Source: Streptomyces sp. Go-475 (GTDB taxonomy: Bacteria > Actinomycetota > Actinomycetes > Streptomycetales > Streptomycetaceae). From it: a stretch of 64,000 bases of DNA. The DNA is taken from contig NZ_CP026121.1 of assembly GCF_003330845.1 (NCBI RefSeq), positions 1,426,001 to 1,490,000 on the forward strand, given 5' to 3'. This document shows, one piece after another, positions 16,994 through 24,677 of this stretch (the first letter of the stretch is position 1; each line of letters starts with the position of its first letter). Position numbers and translations under genes: made by a program. Below the pieces are notes generated by a model. That model was not told where the DNA came from. It saw nothing but the letters and a program-made list of their open reading frames with translations, and searched no databases.

Positions 16994-17401
16994 GTGGTCC
17001 GGCGGCGGCTGACCAGCGGGCCGGGCACGCTGCTGGTGTGGCTGTACGGCGTGATGGTCGTCGGGGCGGTGTCGCGTTCCGCGTATCAGATCGCCACGGA
17101 GTTCGAGCGGGCGCCGCTCGCGTACTCGCTGTCGGCCGTGGCCGGTGTCGTGTACGGGTTCATCACGTACTCGCTGGTGCGGGGTGGGGAGACGGCGCGG
17201 AAGGCCGCGCTGGCGTGCTGTGTCGCCGAGTTGGTGGGGGTGCTGACGGTGGGGACGTGGACGTTGATCGAGCCGTCGGCGTTTCCGGACGCGACCGTGT
17301 GGTCGGACTTCGGGATGGGCTACGTCTTCATTCCGGTGCTGCTGCCGCTGACTGCCATCTACTGGTTGCGGAAGGGTGCGCCTCGGGAGGGTGCCGCCTG
17401 A
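16994..17401 (+). CDS. Small four-span membrane protein (135 aa)
   Basis: I start at the GTG giving VVRRRLTSGPGTLLV because GGGGAGG precedes it by about six bases. An upstream in-frame ATG at 16973 would overlap the previous gene. The protein has about four hydrophobic helices (LLVWLYGVMVVGAV, LSAVAGVVYGFITYSLV, ALACCVAELVGVLTVGTW, YVFIPVLLPLTAIYWL). Function unknown; coupled to the preceding membrane gene. A hairpin follows the stop codon. Confidence 0.75.
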   Translation: MVRRRLTSGPGTLLVWLYGVMVVGAVSRSAYQIATEFERAPLAYSLSAVAGVVYGFITYSLVRGGETARKAALACCVAELVGVLTVGTWTLIEPSAFPDATVWSDFGMGYVFIPVLLPLTAIYWLRKGAPREGAA

Positions 17402-17408
17402 GGACGGT

Positions 17409-17432
17409 GCCGCCTGAGGTTCGTCAGGCGGC
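17409..17432. terminator. 9-bp stem-loop between convergent genes
   Basis: GCCGCCTGA and its complement with a GGTTCG loop follow the membrane-protein gene, in a short region that also contains a copy of the intergenic repeat, before the convergent acetyltransferase gene. Confidence 0.6.
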
Positions 17433-17444
17433 CGCGGGCCCGAT

Positions 17445-17474
17445 GTGGCTTGTCGCGCAGTTCCCCGCGTCCCT
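17445..17474 (+). repeat. Intergenic repeat, copy 1
   Basis: The sequence GTGGCTTGTCGCGCAGTTCC continues CCGCGTCCCT. It is the most diverged of five copies of one element in the window (others at 25760, 33178, 50332, 51458) and lies between two convergent genes. Confidence 0.8.
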
Positions 17475-17480
17475 AAGTCA

Positions 17481-17978
17481 TCACGCTGTCGCCGCGTAGG
17501 TGCCGGCCGGCTTCTCCAGGACGATCATGGGGATGCCGTCCGCGCCCTGGGACGTGCCCACCGTTTCGTAGCCCACCTTGCGGTAGAGGCGGAGGTTGCC
17601 CTCGCTGCGGTGGCCCGTGTGGAGGCGGAAGCGGGTCGCGCCGTGCTGGTCGGCCAGGGCCGATTCGGCCGCCCGGAGGAGGCGGGCACCGATGCCGTGG
17701 CCCTGGAGGCGGGGGTGGACGCAGAGCTTGCCGATCGCGGCCGCGCCGTCCTCGGTGACCGAGCCGCGGACCGAGCCGACGACCTCCTCGCCGAGCCGGG
17801 CCACGAAGACGCAGTCCCGGGCGACCTCCTCGCGGACCGAGTCGAGGGTTTGGACGAGCGGGTCGATGCGGTAGTTCCCGTACAGCGCAGCCTCCGTCTG
17901 GAAGCACAGGTACTGCAGCCTGAAAATCTGCTCGGCGTCCTGCTCGGTCGCCGCAGAGATGGTCACGCTCATGCCCAT
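17481..17978 (-). CDS. GNAT acetyltransferase
   Basis: A 165-aa protein with the acetyl-CoA motif HPRLQGHGIGARLL (R/Q-x-x-G-x-G/A) at about residues 99-112, preceded by a strand IGKLCVHP and followed by FRLHTGHRSEGNLRLYRKVGY, all typical GNAT landmarks. The acceptor is unknown. I chose the ATG giving MGMSVTISA because GGGAGG is nine bases upstream; MSVTIS is an alternative. The upstream sigma-like gene is 57 bp away on the same strand. Confidence 0.82.
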   Translation of the reverse strand: MGMSVTISAATEQDAEQIFRLQYLCFQTEAALYGNYRIDPLVQTLDSVREEVARDCVFVARLGEEVVGSVRGSVTEDGAAAIGKLCVHPRLQGHGIGARLLRAAESALADQHGATRFRLHTGHRSEGNLRLYRKVGYETVGTSQGADGIPMIVLEKPAGTYAATA

Positions 17979-18035
17979 GTGCGCACGCCTCCCGCTCATC
18001 TGATCACCTGTCGTCCCTCACTCCTATCCCCGTCC

Positions 18036-18530
18036 TCAGCGGGCCGCAACCTCCGGTGCGAGCAATCTGCGCAGACATCCCAGGCATCTGGAACGTTCCG
18101 GACCAAGACTCCCCTGTGAGATACCCAACTCCCCTGCGATTTCCCGGTATGTCAGGTCCTCGGGCGAGAGCAGGGCCTCCATGAGCCGGGGGCAGCGGCC
18201 GGGGAGGCGGCGTACGGCCTCGCGCAGGGCACGGCCGCGGGCGGCGGCGAGGGCGAGCTGCTCGGGGTCGCGGCCGGGGTCGTCGGCCGGTTCGACGGCG
18301 TACGGCCGTTCGAGTCGGCGCGTGCGGCGGCTGCGGCGGGCCTCGGAGCGGACGGCCCGGCGGAGCCATTCCTGGGGGTTCCGCGGCGGCCCCTCGGCGT
18401 CGAGACGCTCCAGCAGGCGGAGCCAGACCGCCTGCTCCAGGTCCCCCGGCTCGGCTCCGGCGGCATATGCCTCCGCGGAGGCCTCGGCCGTGAGCAGCGG
18501 GCGCAGGGAGGTGACCAGGTCGTGCGTCAT
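18036..18530 (-). CDS. Sigma-70-like (ECF-type) factor
   Basis: The 164-aa product resembles a small sigma-70 family protein. Residues 10-65 look like region 2 (DLEQAVWLRLLERL, NPQEWLRRAVRSEARRSRR) and residues 110-160 like region 4, including the helix-turn-helix LTYREIAGELGISQGSLGPERSRCLGCLRRLL. A CxxC near the end (CLGC) might bind metal, but this is not established. No anti-sigma gene is adjacent. I rate it as a real sigma-like DNA-binding protein whose promoter targets are unknown. Confidence 0.75.
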   Translation of the reverse strand: MTHDLVTSLRPLLTAEASAEAYAAGAEPGDLEQAVWLRLLERLDAEGPPRNPQEWLRRAVRSEARRSRRTRRLERPYAVEPADDPGRDPEQLALAAARGRALREAVRRLPGRCPRLMEALLSPEDLTYREIAGELGISQGSLGPERSRCLGCLRRLLAPEVAAR

Positions 18531-18544
18531 ATGCGGAGCGACGC

Positions 18545-18576
18545 GGCCGCCCGGGCGGCGGGTTGCCCGGGCGGCC
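18545..18576 (-). terminator. 12-bp stem-loop after glycerophosphodiesterase gene
   Basis: GGCCGCCCGGGC and its perfect complement flank an 8-nt loop, between the stop codon of the glycerophosphodiesterase gene and the start of the sigma-like gene. Confidence 0.7.
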
Positions 18577-18634
18577 GGAACTCACTCGACCGGAGGGTGT
18601 TGGCTCATGTGTTGACGCTCGGTCGGCACAGGGC

Positions 18635-19819
18635 TCAGCCGGCGAGGAAGGCCTCCCGGGCCAGCAGGCCGGTGTCGGGCTGGTCGGTGAAGACGCCGTC
18701 GATGCCGGTCGCGAAGTAGGCCCGGTACGCGCCGAAGACGTCGCCGTAGGCGTCCGGGTCCGTGCCCTTGCGGAAGTTCGCGGGCAGGAAGGGGTTCTCG
18801 TTGCGCAGGGTCCAGGGATGCAGGATCAGCCCCACCCGGTGGGCGTCCTGGACGAGCGTGGTCGGCTGGGTGAGGTTGCCCCTGGCGTCCCGCGGGATGA
18901 TCAGGTCGAGGGTCGGGCCGATGCCCTGCGCGTAGGAGGCGATCTCCCGCAGGCCGGCCGGCTTGACCAGGTCCGCGACCGTGCGCGGGTCGCCGTTCTC
19001 GACGAAGTCCCAGGGGCGGCTGTCCGCCGAGGACAGCAGGACGACCAGGGGGTTGTCGACGAGCTTGTTCAGGCGCTCGATGCTGGTCGGCTCGAAGGAC
19101 TGCAGGATGACCGGGGAGGTACGCCGGTCCTTGCGGTACTTGCGCAGCAGCTTGGCGACGCGCTCCTCCAGGGGGAGGCCCTGCTTGCGGAAGTAGGTGG
19201 GGTGCTTGAGTTCGGGGTAGATCCACACCTGCTTGCCGCGCTCACGGCTCTGCTCGTCCTGCCACTTCAGGACCTCTTCGAAGGTGGGGATCTCCCAGTG
19301 GCCGTTGTAGAGCGTGTTGTGGGGGCGGTTGGCCGGGATGCGCTCGATCGCCCGCAGGGTCTTCAGCTCGGCGAGCGTGAAGTCCTCGGTGAACCAGCCG
19401 GTGGTGGAGACGCCGTCGAGCAGCTTGGTCTTCTTGCGGTCGGCGAACTCGGGGTGGTCGGCCACGTCGGTGGTGCCGCCGATCTCCGGCTCGTGGCGGC
19501 AGACCAGGTGCCCGTCCTTGGTCGGGACGAGGTCGCCCGCCTCGACGATGTCGGCGCCCATGTCGAGGGCCAGCTGGTAGGAGCCGAGGGTGTGCTCCGG
19601 GCGGTAGCCGCTGGCCCCGCGGTGCCCCACGATCGTCGGCTTGGGCAGGCTCTTCACACCACCGCCGTGCCCGGGGACTCCGCCGCCGTGGCGTGGCGCG
19701 TCGGCTCTGGCCGTGCCGGTCATGCCGAGGACCGCTCCGCCGGCGCCGAGCACCGCCGCGCCGAGCAGGGCCCGCCGTCCGGTCCGGCCCGTTTCCTCGT
19801 TCGACTCCTGCGTTCCCAT
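18635..19819 (-). CDS. Secreted (Tat-type) glycerophosphodiester phosphodiesterase
   Basis: The 394-aa protein starts with a twin-arginine signal (GRRALLGAAVLGAGGAVLG, then ARADA cleavage at about residue 40). The GDPD domain follows: IVGHRGASGYRPEHTLGSY holds the catalytic HRG...PEHT, GADIVEAGDLVPTKDG and LVCRHEP carry the metal ligands Glu/Asp and His, and IYPELKHP continues the barrel. Such enzymes cut glycerophosphodiesters to glycerol-3-phosphate and an alcohol outside the cell and are often induced by phosphate starvation; I could not find a clear PHO box in the upstream region. The insert of about 70 residues compared with short bacterial GDPDs is typical of secreted Gram-positive members. 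Confidence 0.9.
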   Translation of the reverse strand: MGTQESNEETGRTGRRALLGAAVLGAGGAVLGMTGTARADAPRHGGGVPGHGGGVKSLPKPTIVGHRGASGYRPEHTLGSYQLALDMGADIVEAGDLVPTKDGHLVCRHEPEIGGTTDVADHPEFADRKKTKLLDGVSTTGWFTEDFTLAELKTLRAIERIPANRPHNTLYNGHWEIPTFEEVLKWQDEQSRERGKQVWIYPELKHPTYFRKQGLPLEERVAKLLRKYRKDRRTSPVILQSFEPTSIERLNKLVDNPLVVLLSSADSRPWDFVENGDPRTVADLVKPAGLREIASYAQGIGPTLDLIIPRDARGNLTQPTTLVQDAHRVGLILHPWTLRNENPFLPANFRKGTDPDAYGDVFGAYRAYFATGIDGVFTDQPDTGLLAREAFLAG

Positions 19820-20201
19820 GAGCGCCCTCCCTGCCGTCGGCTCGTCCGTGCGGGCCGATCGTAGGGGCGCGTACATGACGGGTGGGAGACTCCGCGCGGA
19901 ACACGCGGGTGACGTGGGATGTCGTAGTGGCTGGAGGGGGTGGGAACTGACGGATCGTCCGATCCTGTTCGATTCGGTGGGGCTGTTCGGGGAACGCGTC
20001 CGGTGCGGGGAGGCGATGTCCGTCACATCGTGGCGGGGGTGTTACACGCCGTCGGCGACGCGCCACCGCAGGTAAACACGCGTCAACAGTGCGTAAGGCC
20101 TCGGTGAAGTCGCCGTGCCCGATGTGCGCGACCCCAGGGGCCGCGAGTATCGTCCTCACCTGCACAGACTCATACAGCATCCCTTGACACCGGAGGGCCC
20201 G
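19820..20201. other. Divergent promoter region
   Basis: This stretch of about 380 bp separates the divergent glycerophosphodiesterase and acyltransferase genes. I see no gene in it; an in-frame upstream extension of the acyltransferase to 20115 has atypical sequence. No operator was recognised. Confidence 0.45.
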
Positions 20202-20876
20202 TTGTCCCGCTTCGCGCTCATCAAGGCAGTGCTCGGCCCGATCATGCGCCTGATGTTCCGCCCACAGGTGGAGGGCGCGGAGCACATTCCCGGGCATGGC
20301 CCGGTCATCCTGGCCGGCAACCACCTGACGTTCATCGACTCGATGATCCTGCCGCTGGTCTGCGACCGGCAGGTCTTCTTCATCGGCAAGGACGAGTACG
20401 TGACCGGGAAGGGGCTCAAGGGCCGGCTGATGGCCTGGTTCTTCACCGGTGTCGGCATGATCCCGGTGGACCGCGACGGCGGCCGGGGCGGTGTCGCCGC
20501 GCTGATGACCGGGCGGCGGGTGCTGGAGGAAGGCCGCGTGTTCGGGATCTACCCGGAGGGCACGCGGTCGCCCGACGGGCGGCTGTACCGGGGCCGGACG
20601 GGTATCGCCCGGCTGACCCTGATGACGGGTGCGCCGGTGGTGCCGTTCGCCATGATCGGAACGGACAAGCTCCAGCCGGGCGGGGCGGGTCTGCCCCGGC
20701 CGGGCAAGGTCACCGTGCGGTTCGGTGAGGCGATGGAGTTCTCCCGGTACGAGGGGATGGACCGCGACCGCTATGTGCTGCGGGCCGTGACGGACTCGGT
20801 GATGGCCGAGGTCATGCGGTTGTCCGGGCAGGAGTACGTGGACATGTACGCGAGCAAGGCGAAAGAGGCCGCGTAG
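20202..20876 (+). CDS. PlsC-type 1-acyl-glycerol-3-phosphate acyltransferase
   Basis: The 224-aa protein has the acyltransferase motifs in order: GNHLTFID (HX4D, motif I), FTGVGMIPVDRD (motif II), IYPEGTRSPDG (motif III) and VVPFAMIGTD (motif IV). It would acylate lysophosphatidic acid or a similar lysophospholipid at the inner membrane face. I start it at TTG (MSRFALIKAVLG), with GGAGGG four bases upstream; a GTG/ATG start farther upstream would add about 29 residues of poor coding character. The start is the least certain part. Confidence 0.87.
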   Translation: MSRFALIKAVLGPIMRLMFRPQVEGAEHIPGHGPVILAGNHLTFIDSMILPLVCDRQVFFIGKDEYVTGKGLKGRLMAWFFTGVGMIPVDRDGGRGGVAALMTGRRVLEEGRVFGIYPEGTRSPDGRLYRGRTGIARLTLMTGAPVVPFAMIGTDKLQPGGAGLPRPGKVTVRFGEAMEFSRYEGMDRDRYVLRAVTDSVMAEVMRLSGQEYVDMYASKAKEAA

Positions 20877-21215
20877 CGCCTGGAACTCCCCCACCCGTGA
20901 GCAGGCGGACCTGGCCGCCGCGCGACTCCACGACTGTCTGACGACGGCCAGACCGAGCCCGGCGGGCCGGTGATGCGGGAGCCGTGCGGGGCCGGCCGGA
21001 CCGCGTTCGAGAGCAGGTTGCCGACCGCCCCGCGCAGGGCGTCGTGTCGCCGACGACCGTGAGCCCGGGGCGGGGCCGCGGTGCAGGGCCAAGCCCCGTT
21101 CGGCGGTCGGCGGTCGGCGGTCGGCGGTCGGCGGGGCGAACTCCTCGCAGGCCTCGGCGGCTGCCGCCGCCAGGTCGACGTCCGCGTCGGTCAGGGCGGG
21201 GCCGGGCACCGCCGC
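20877..21215 (-). pseudogene. Decayed sensor histidine kinase fragment
   Basis: Pieces of a kinase C-terminus are found in different minus-strand frames, in the right order: an ADVDLAA...ACEEFAPP segment then ERGLALH near 21090-21190, the N-box-like DALRGAVGNLLSNAVR near 21010-21050, and the G2-box-like GLGLAVVRQ followed, in a shifted frame, by VESRGGQVRLL near 20895-20960. The D-box is missing and the histidine dimerisation domain and sensor part are absent. At least three frameshifts are needed. A 7-bp tandem repeat (next feature) supplies one of them. The remnant sits right behind the MFS gene stop codon. Confidence 0.75.
21101..21135 (+). repeat. 7-bp tandem repeat, five units
   Basis: CGGCGGT is repeated four times, followed by CGGCGGG. 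It interrupts the kinase remnant; because the unit is not a multiple of three, expansion changes the reading frame. Confidence 0.9.
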
Positions 21216-21219
21216 GGGG

Positions 21220-22755
21220 CTACGGGTCTTCCGCCCCGCCGCTCTCCAGCCGCTGCCCCCGCAGCAGGAACCACGCCGCCACCGCCGCGGCGAGCAGCAC
21301 CGCCGCCCCCACGCCCGCGGCGAGGGCCAGACCGTCGACGAAGGCCGTGCGGGCGGCGTCCAGCATGGTCGCGGCGGTGTGCGCGGGCATGCCCGCGGCG
21401 GCCTCGACGGCGCCGCCCAGCGACTCGTGGGCCGCGGCCGGGGTGCCCGCGGGGCCGGTGAAGTCACGGTAGACGCCGGTCACGATCGAGCCGAGCACGG
21501 CGATGCCGAGGGCGGCGCCGAGTTCGTACGCCGTCTCGGACACGGCGGACGCGGCGCCCGCCTGCTCCTTGGGCACGCTGGACAGGATCACGTCGGCGGT
21601 CACGGTGAACGAGAAGCCGGCGCCGACGCCGACCACGAGCAGTGCCGCGCCGAGCAGCGGGTAGCCGGTGGACTGGCCGATCACCGTGAGCGCGGCCAGC
21701 GCGAGGCCGATCGCCGCGAGGCCGCCCGAGACGACGGCCCGCACGGAGAAGCGGCGGGCCGCGCGCCCCGCGACCAGACCGGCCACCACCGCGCCGATCG
21801 CGGCGGGCAGTTCGGCCAGCCCCGCCTCGAACGGGCGCCTTCCCTGGACGAGTTGCAGGTACTGCGAGAGGAAGAACACCAGCCCGGACAGGCCGAGGAT
21901 GGTGAGCAGGTCGGCGAGCACCGCGCCGCTGAAGCCGCGGTTGCGGAACAGGCGCATGTCCAGCAGCGGCGCGGGGAGCGACAGCTGACGGCGGACGAAG
22001 CCGTAGAGAGCCGCCGCGCCCAGCAGACCGGCGCCCAGGATGCTCCAGGCGAAGCCGTGGGTCGCCGCCTCCTTGACGGCGTACACGATGCCGATCATGC
22101 CGACCAGCGACAGCACCACGCTGACCAGGTCCCAGGGGCCGGGGTTCGCGGTGCGCGACTCGGGCAGCAGTCTGATCCCGACGAGGACCAGCACGGCCAT
22201 CACGGGCAGGTTGATGAGGAAGACCGACCCCCACCAGAAGTGCTCCAGCAGGAACCCGCCGACGATCGGGCCGACGGCCGTGCCGGCGGAGGCGGTGGCG
22301 CCCCAGATGCCGACGGCGAGACTGCGCTCGCGCGGGTCGTGGAAGAGGTTGCGGATCAGGGCGAGCGTGGCCGGCATCAGGGTCGCGCCGGCGACACCGA
22401 GCAGCGCCCGGGCGACGATCATCGTCTCGGGGGTGGTGGCGTAGGCGTTGAGCACGGATATCGCGCCGAACGCCGTGGCGCCGACGAGCAGGATCCGCTT
22501 GCGGCCGATCCGGTCGCCGAGGCTGCCCATGGAGACGAGCAGACCGGCGATGACGAACGAGTAGACGTCGCCGATCCACAGCAGCTGCGTGCCCGTGGGC
22601 TTCAGGTCCTCGCTGATGTAGGGGGTGGCGAGGCCGAGGACGGTCGCGTCGACGGCCACCAGCAGCACGGCGAGCACGAGCACGCCGAGCGCGAGCCAGC
22701 GGCCCGGGCGCCGCACCGCCTCGGTCGTCGACGCCGGCCGCAGGGTGCTGGTCAT
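21220..22755 (-). CDS. MFS drug-efflux-type transporter, 14 spans
   Basis: The 511-aa protein begins with a membrane span containing VAVDATVLGLATPYI, the D1-like motif of DHA2 exporters, and carries the MFS loop 2-3 motif LGDRIGRKRILL and a motif-C-like GVAGATLMPATLALI. About fourteen hydrophobic segments and a central HFWWGSVFLINLPV fit the DHA2 (EmrB/QacA-type) family of proton-driven exporters of drugs and lipophilic compounds. The ATG overlaps the tetR stop by 4 bp, so it is co-transcribed and coupled with its presumed repressor. Confidence 0.9.
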   Translation of the reverse strand: MTSTLRPASTTEAVRRPGRWLALGVLVLAVLLVAVDATVLGLATPYISEDLKPTGTQLLWIGDVYSFVIAGLLVSMGSLGDRIGRKRILLVGATAFGAISVLNAYATTPETMIVARALLGVAGATLMPATLALIRNLFHDPRERSLAVGIWGATASAGTAVGPIVGGFLLEHFWWGSVFLINLPVMAVLVLVGIRLLPESRTANPGPWDLVSVVLSLVGMIGIVYAVKEAATHGFAWSILGAGLLGAAALYGFVRRQLSLPAPLLDMRLFRNRGFSGAVLADLLTILGLSGLVFFLSQYLQLVQGRRPFEAGLAELPAAIGAVVAGLVAGRAARRFSVRAVVSGGLAAIGLALAALTVIGQSTGYPLLGAALLVVGVGAGFSFTVTADVILSSVPKEQAGAASAVSETAYELGAALGIAVLGSIVTGVYRDFTGPAGTPAAAHESLGGAVEAAAGMPAHTAATMLDAARTAFVDGLALAAGVGAAVLLAAAVAAWFLLRGQRLESGGAEDP

Positions 22756-23303
22756 GATTCCTCTCTCCTGAGCGCGCCGCCGAGCAGCAGCTCGACGATC
22801 ATGTGCTGGAAGTCCTTGGGGGCGCCCTTGCCGCTCTGCACCATCCAGGCGCCGGAGGCCAGCAGGCCGTACAGCGCCTCGGTGAGCCAGGCGGGTGTGA
22901 GGTCGATGCGGAACTCGCCGCTGAGCTGGCCGCGCCGGAACAGGGCGGAGATCCGGTCGTCGAGCCGGGTCCAGCCGGCGTTCTGCTCCTCGCCCTCGAA
23001 CAGCTGGTTCTCGGTGTAGAGGAACGCGAGGAGTCCGGCGACGGGCTCGACGGCCGCGACGAGCCGGCGTACGGCCTCGCTCGCCGTGCCCTCGTCGAGC
23101 CGGGCGGCGTCCAGCGCGGCCTGGCACTCCTCGATGCCCAGCGACTCCAGGGCACGGACGAGGGCGTCCCGCCCGGCGAAGTGCCGGTGCAGTGTGGCGC
23201 GGCTGATCCCGGCGGCCTTGGCGACCTCGTCCATGGTCGCGGTGGATTTGCGGGTCAGCAGGGCCGCGGCGGCGCGCAGCACGTGGTCAGGATCGACAGC
23301 CAT
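22752..23303 (-). CDS. TetR-family repressor of the adjacent exporter
   Basis: The 183-aa protein has the TetR N-terminal helix-turn-helix at about residues 12-45 (TMDEVAKAAGISRATLHRHFAGRDALVRAL). The rest is an all-helical ligand domain ending in ALRREES. It starts at the ATG giving MAVDPDHVLRA. It precedes the MFS gene with a 4-bp ATGA overlap, and an 8+8 bp palindrome lies 21 bp upstream of its start. Autoregulation of the tetR-MFS operon, relieved by a substrate of the exporter, is the usual arrangement; the ligand is unknown. Confidence 0.88.
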   Translation of the reverse strand: MAVDPDHVLRAAAALLTRKSTATMDEVAKAAGISRATLHRHFAGRDALVRALESLGIEECQAALDAARLDEGTASEAVRRLVAAVEPVAGLLAFLYTENQLFEGEEQNAGWTRLDDRISALFRRGQLSGEFRIDLTPAWLTEALYGLLASGAWMVQSGKGAPKDFQHMIVELLLGGALRREES

Positions 23304-23323
23304 GAGACAACCATAACCCCACA

Positions 23324-23341
23324 TGAGACATCAATGTCTCA
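23324..23341. promoter_or_regulatory. Candidate TetR operator
   Basis: TGAGACAT-CA-ATGTCTCA is a perfect inverted repeat 21 bp upstream of the tetR start codon. A partial copy (CATGAGACA) overlaps the start codon itself. Position and symmetry fit a TetR operator. Confidence 0.7.
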
Positions 23342-23388
23342 CTATGGGCATGCGGGACTCATGCCGGTCGATGTCCGGCGCATGACTA

Positions 23389-23552
23389 GGGGCCCTTCTG
23401 ATGGATCTCCGTGGGAGAAGGAGCGGCGTTCGGTGCGTGCGATCGGCGTGCGGGGCGGAGGGTCATGTGGCGGAGCCACCTGGCCCTCCGCCCCGTGCGG
23501 CGAGCGGGCGTGCCGGGCGTCGCGACGCTGCGGAGATCCATCAGAAGGGCCC
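23389..23552. mobile_element. MITE-like foldback element
   Basis: The element of about 164 bp has 22-bp terminal inverted repeats (GGGCCCTTCTGATGGATCTC CG and its complement; the left copy has one extra G) flanked by TA. It has no ORF. The interior contains a second inverted repeat (GGGGCGGAGGG...CCCTCCGCCCC), so the whole unit can fold back. TA flanks suggest mobilisation by an IS630/Tc1-type transposase, though its ends differ from the IS next to it. Confidence 0.8.
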
Positions 23553-24643
23553 TAGTGATCTGAGTCAGAGATTCGTCGGCAGTAGGCGGCGACTTTGCCG
23601 AGGATCTCGTCGGCTGTCTTCGTCCAGATGAAGGGTCTGGGGTGTTCGTTCCAGTCGGCGAGCCAGGCCCGGATGTCGCGTTCGAGGGCTTGGACGGAGC
23701 GGTGGACGCCGCGCTTGAGCTTCTTCTGGGTCAGCTCGGCGAACCACCGCTCGACCAGGTTCAGCCAGGACGCGCTCGTCGGCGTGAAGTGCAGGTGGAA
23801 GCGTGGGTGGGCGAGCAGCCACCGCTTGATGTCGGGCGTCTTGTGGGTCGCGTAGTTGTCCAGGATCAGATGAACCTGCAGGTCGGCCGGGACTTCCTTG
23901 TCCAGCTTCGTGAGGAACTTCTTGAACTCCGCCGCCCGGTGACGGCGGTGAAGGGAGCCGATGACCTTGCCGCTGGCCACCTCGAGGGCGGCGAAGAGGG
24001 TTGTGGTGCCGGCCCGGACGTAGTCGTGGCCGCGGCGTTCGGGAACACCGGGCACCATCGGCAGAACTGGCTGGGAACGGTCCAGGGCCTGGATCTGGGA
24101 CTTCTCGTCCACGCAGAGCACGAGGGCCTTCTCCGGCGGATCGAGATAGAGGCCGACGACGTCGCGGACCTTGTCGATGAACAGCGGGTCGGTGGACAGC
24201 TTGAACGTCTGTGACCGGTGCGGGGCCAGGGCGAACGCCCGCCAGATCCGCGAGACCGTCGACTGCGACATTCCCGTGGCCGCAGCCATCGACCTGGTCG
24301 ACCAGTGGGTGGCGTTCCTCGGTGTCTCCTCGAGCGTCTTGACGATGACCCGCTCGACGTCGGCGTCGGTGATCTTCCGGGGGACACCGGGCCGCGGATC
24401 GTCGCACAAGCCGTCCAGGCCGCGTTCGAGAAACCGGCGCCGCCAGGTGCGGACCGTGTCCGGAGTGATCCGCAACCGGCGGGACACCTCCATGATCGAG
24501 TGGCCCTCGGCGCACTCCAGCACGATCCGCGACCGCTGGGCCAGAGCCTGAGCCGTCGTACGGCGACGTAACCAGCCCTCCAGCACCGCCCGTTGGGCAT
24601 CAGTGACCGACAACGGCGGAATCTTCGGACCCGGACGACTCAT
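23552..24643 (-). CDS. IS630-family DDE transposase
   Basis: The 363-aa transposase has an N-terminal helix-turn-helix region (residues 1-110: HSIMEVSRRLRITPDTVRTWRRRF) and the DDE catalytic domain: CVDEKSQIQALDRSQP (first D), HLILDNYATHK (second D) and SASWLNLVERWFAEL (final E). It is intact. The reading frame runs through the terminal inverted repeat and out of the element: the TAG stop is formed by the TA target duplication plus the next flanking base. Confidence 0.93.
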   Translation of the reverse strand: MSRPGPKIPPLSVTDAQRAVLEGWLRRRTTAQALAQRSRIVLECAEGHSIMEVSRRLRITPDTVRTWRRRFLERGLDGLCDDPRPGVPRKITDADVERVIVKTLEETPRNATHWSTRSMAAATGMSQSTVSRIWRAFALAPHRSQTFKLSTDPLFIDKVRDVVGLYLDPPEKALVLCVDEKSQIQALDRSQPVLPMVPGVPERRGHDYVRAGTTTLFAALEVASGKVIGSLHRRHRAAEFKKFLTKLDKEVPADLQVHLILDNYATHKTPDIKRWLLAHPRFHLHFTPTSASWLNLVERWFAELTQKKLKRGVHRSVQALERDIRAWLADWNEHPRPFIWTKTADEILGKVAAYCRRISDSDH

Positions 24644-24677
24644 ACCCGACTAACGACGAATCTCTGACTCAGATCAC
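23555..24677 (-). mobile_element. IS630-type insertion sequence, 1123 bp
   Basis: Terminal inverted repeats of 24 bp (GTGATCTGAGTCAGAGATTC GTCG) bound the element and TA is duplicated at both sides (23553-23554 and 24678-24679). The target is a CTAG whose TAG is the stop codon of the aldo/keto reductase gene. One complete transposase fills it. It abuts the MITE-like element, sharing one TA. Confidence 0.93.

Noticed and set aside
23341..23600. CRISPR-like repeats in the inverted-repeat region near the IS
   Set aside because: The repeats are inverted ends of two mobile elements, not regularly spaced direct repeats.
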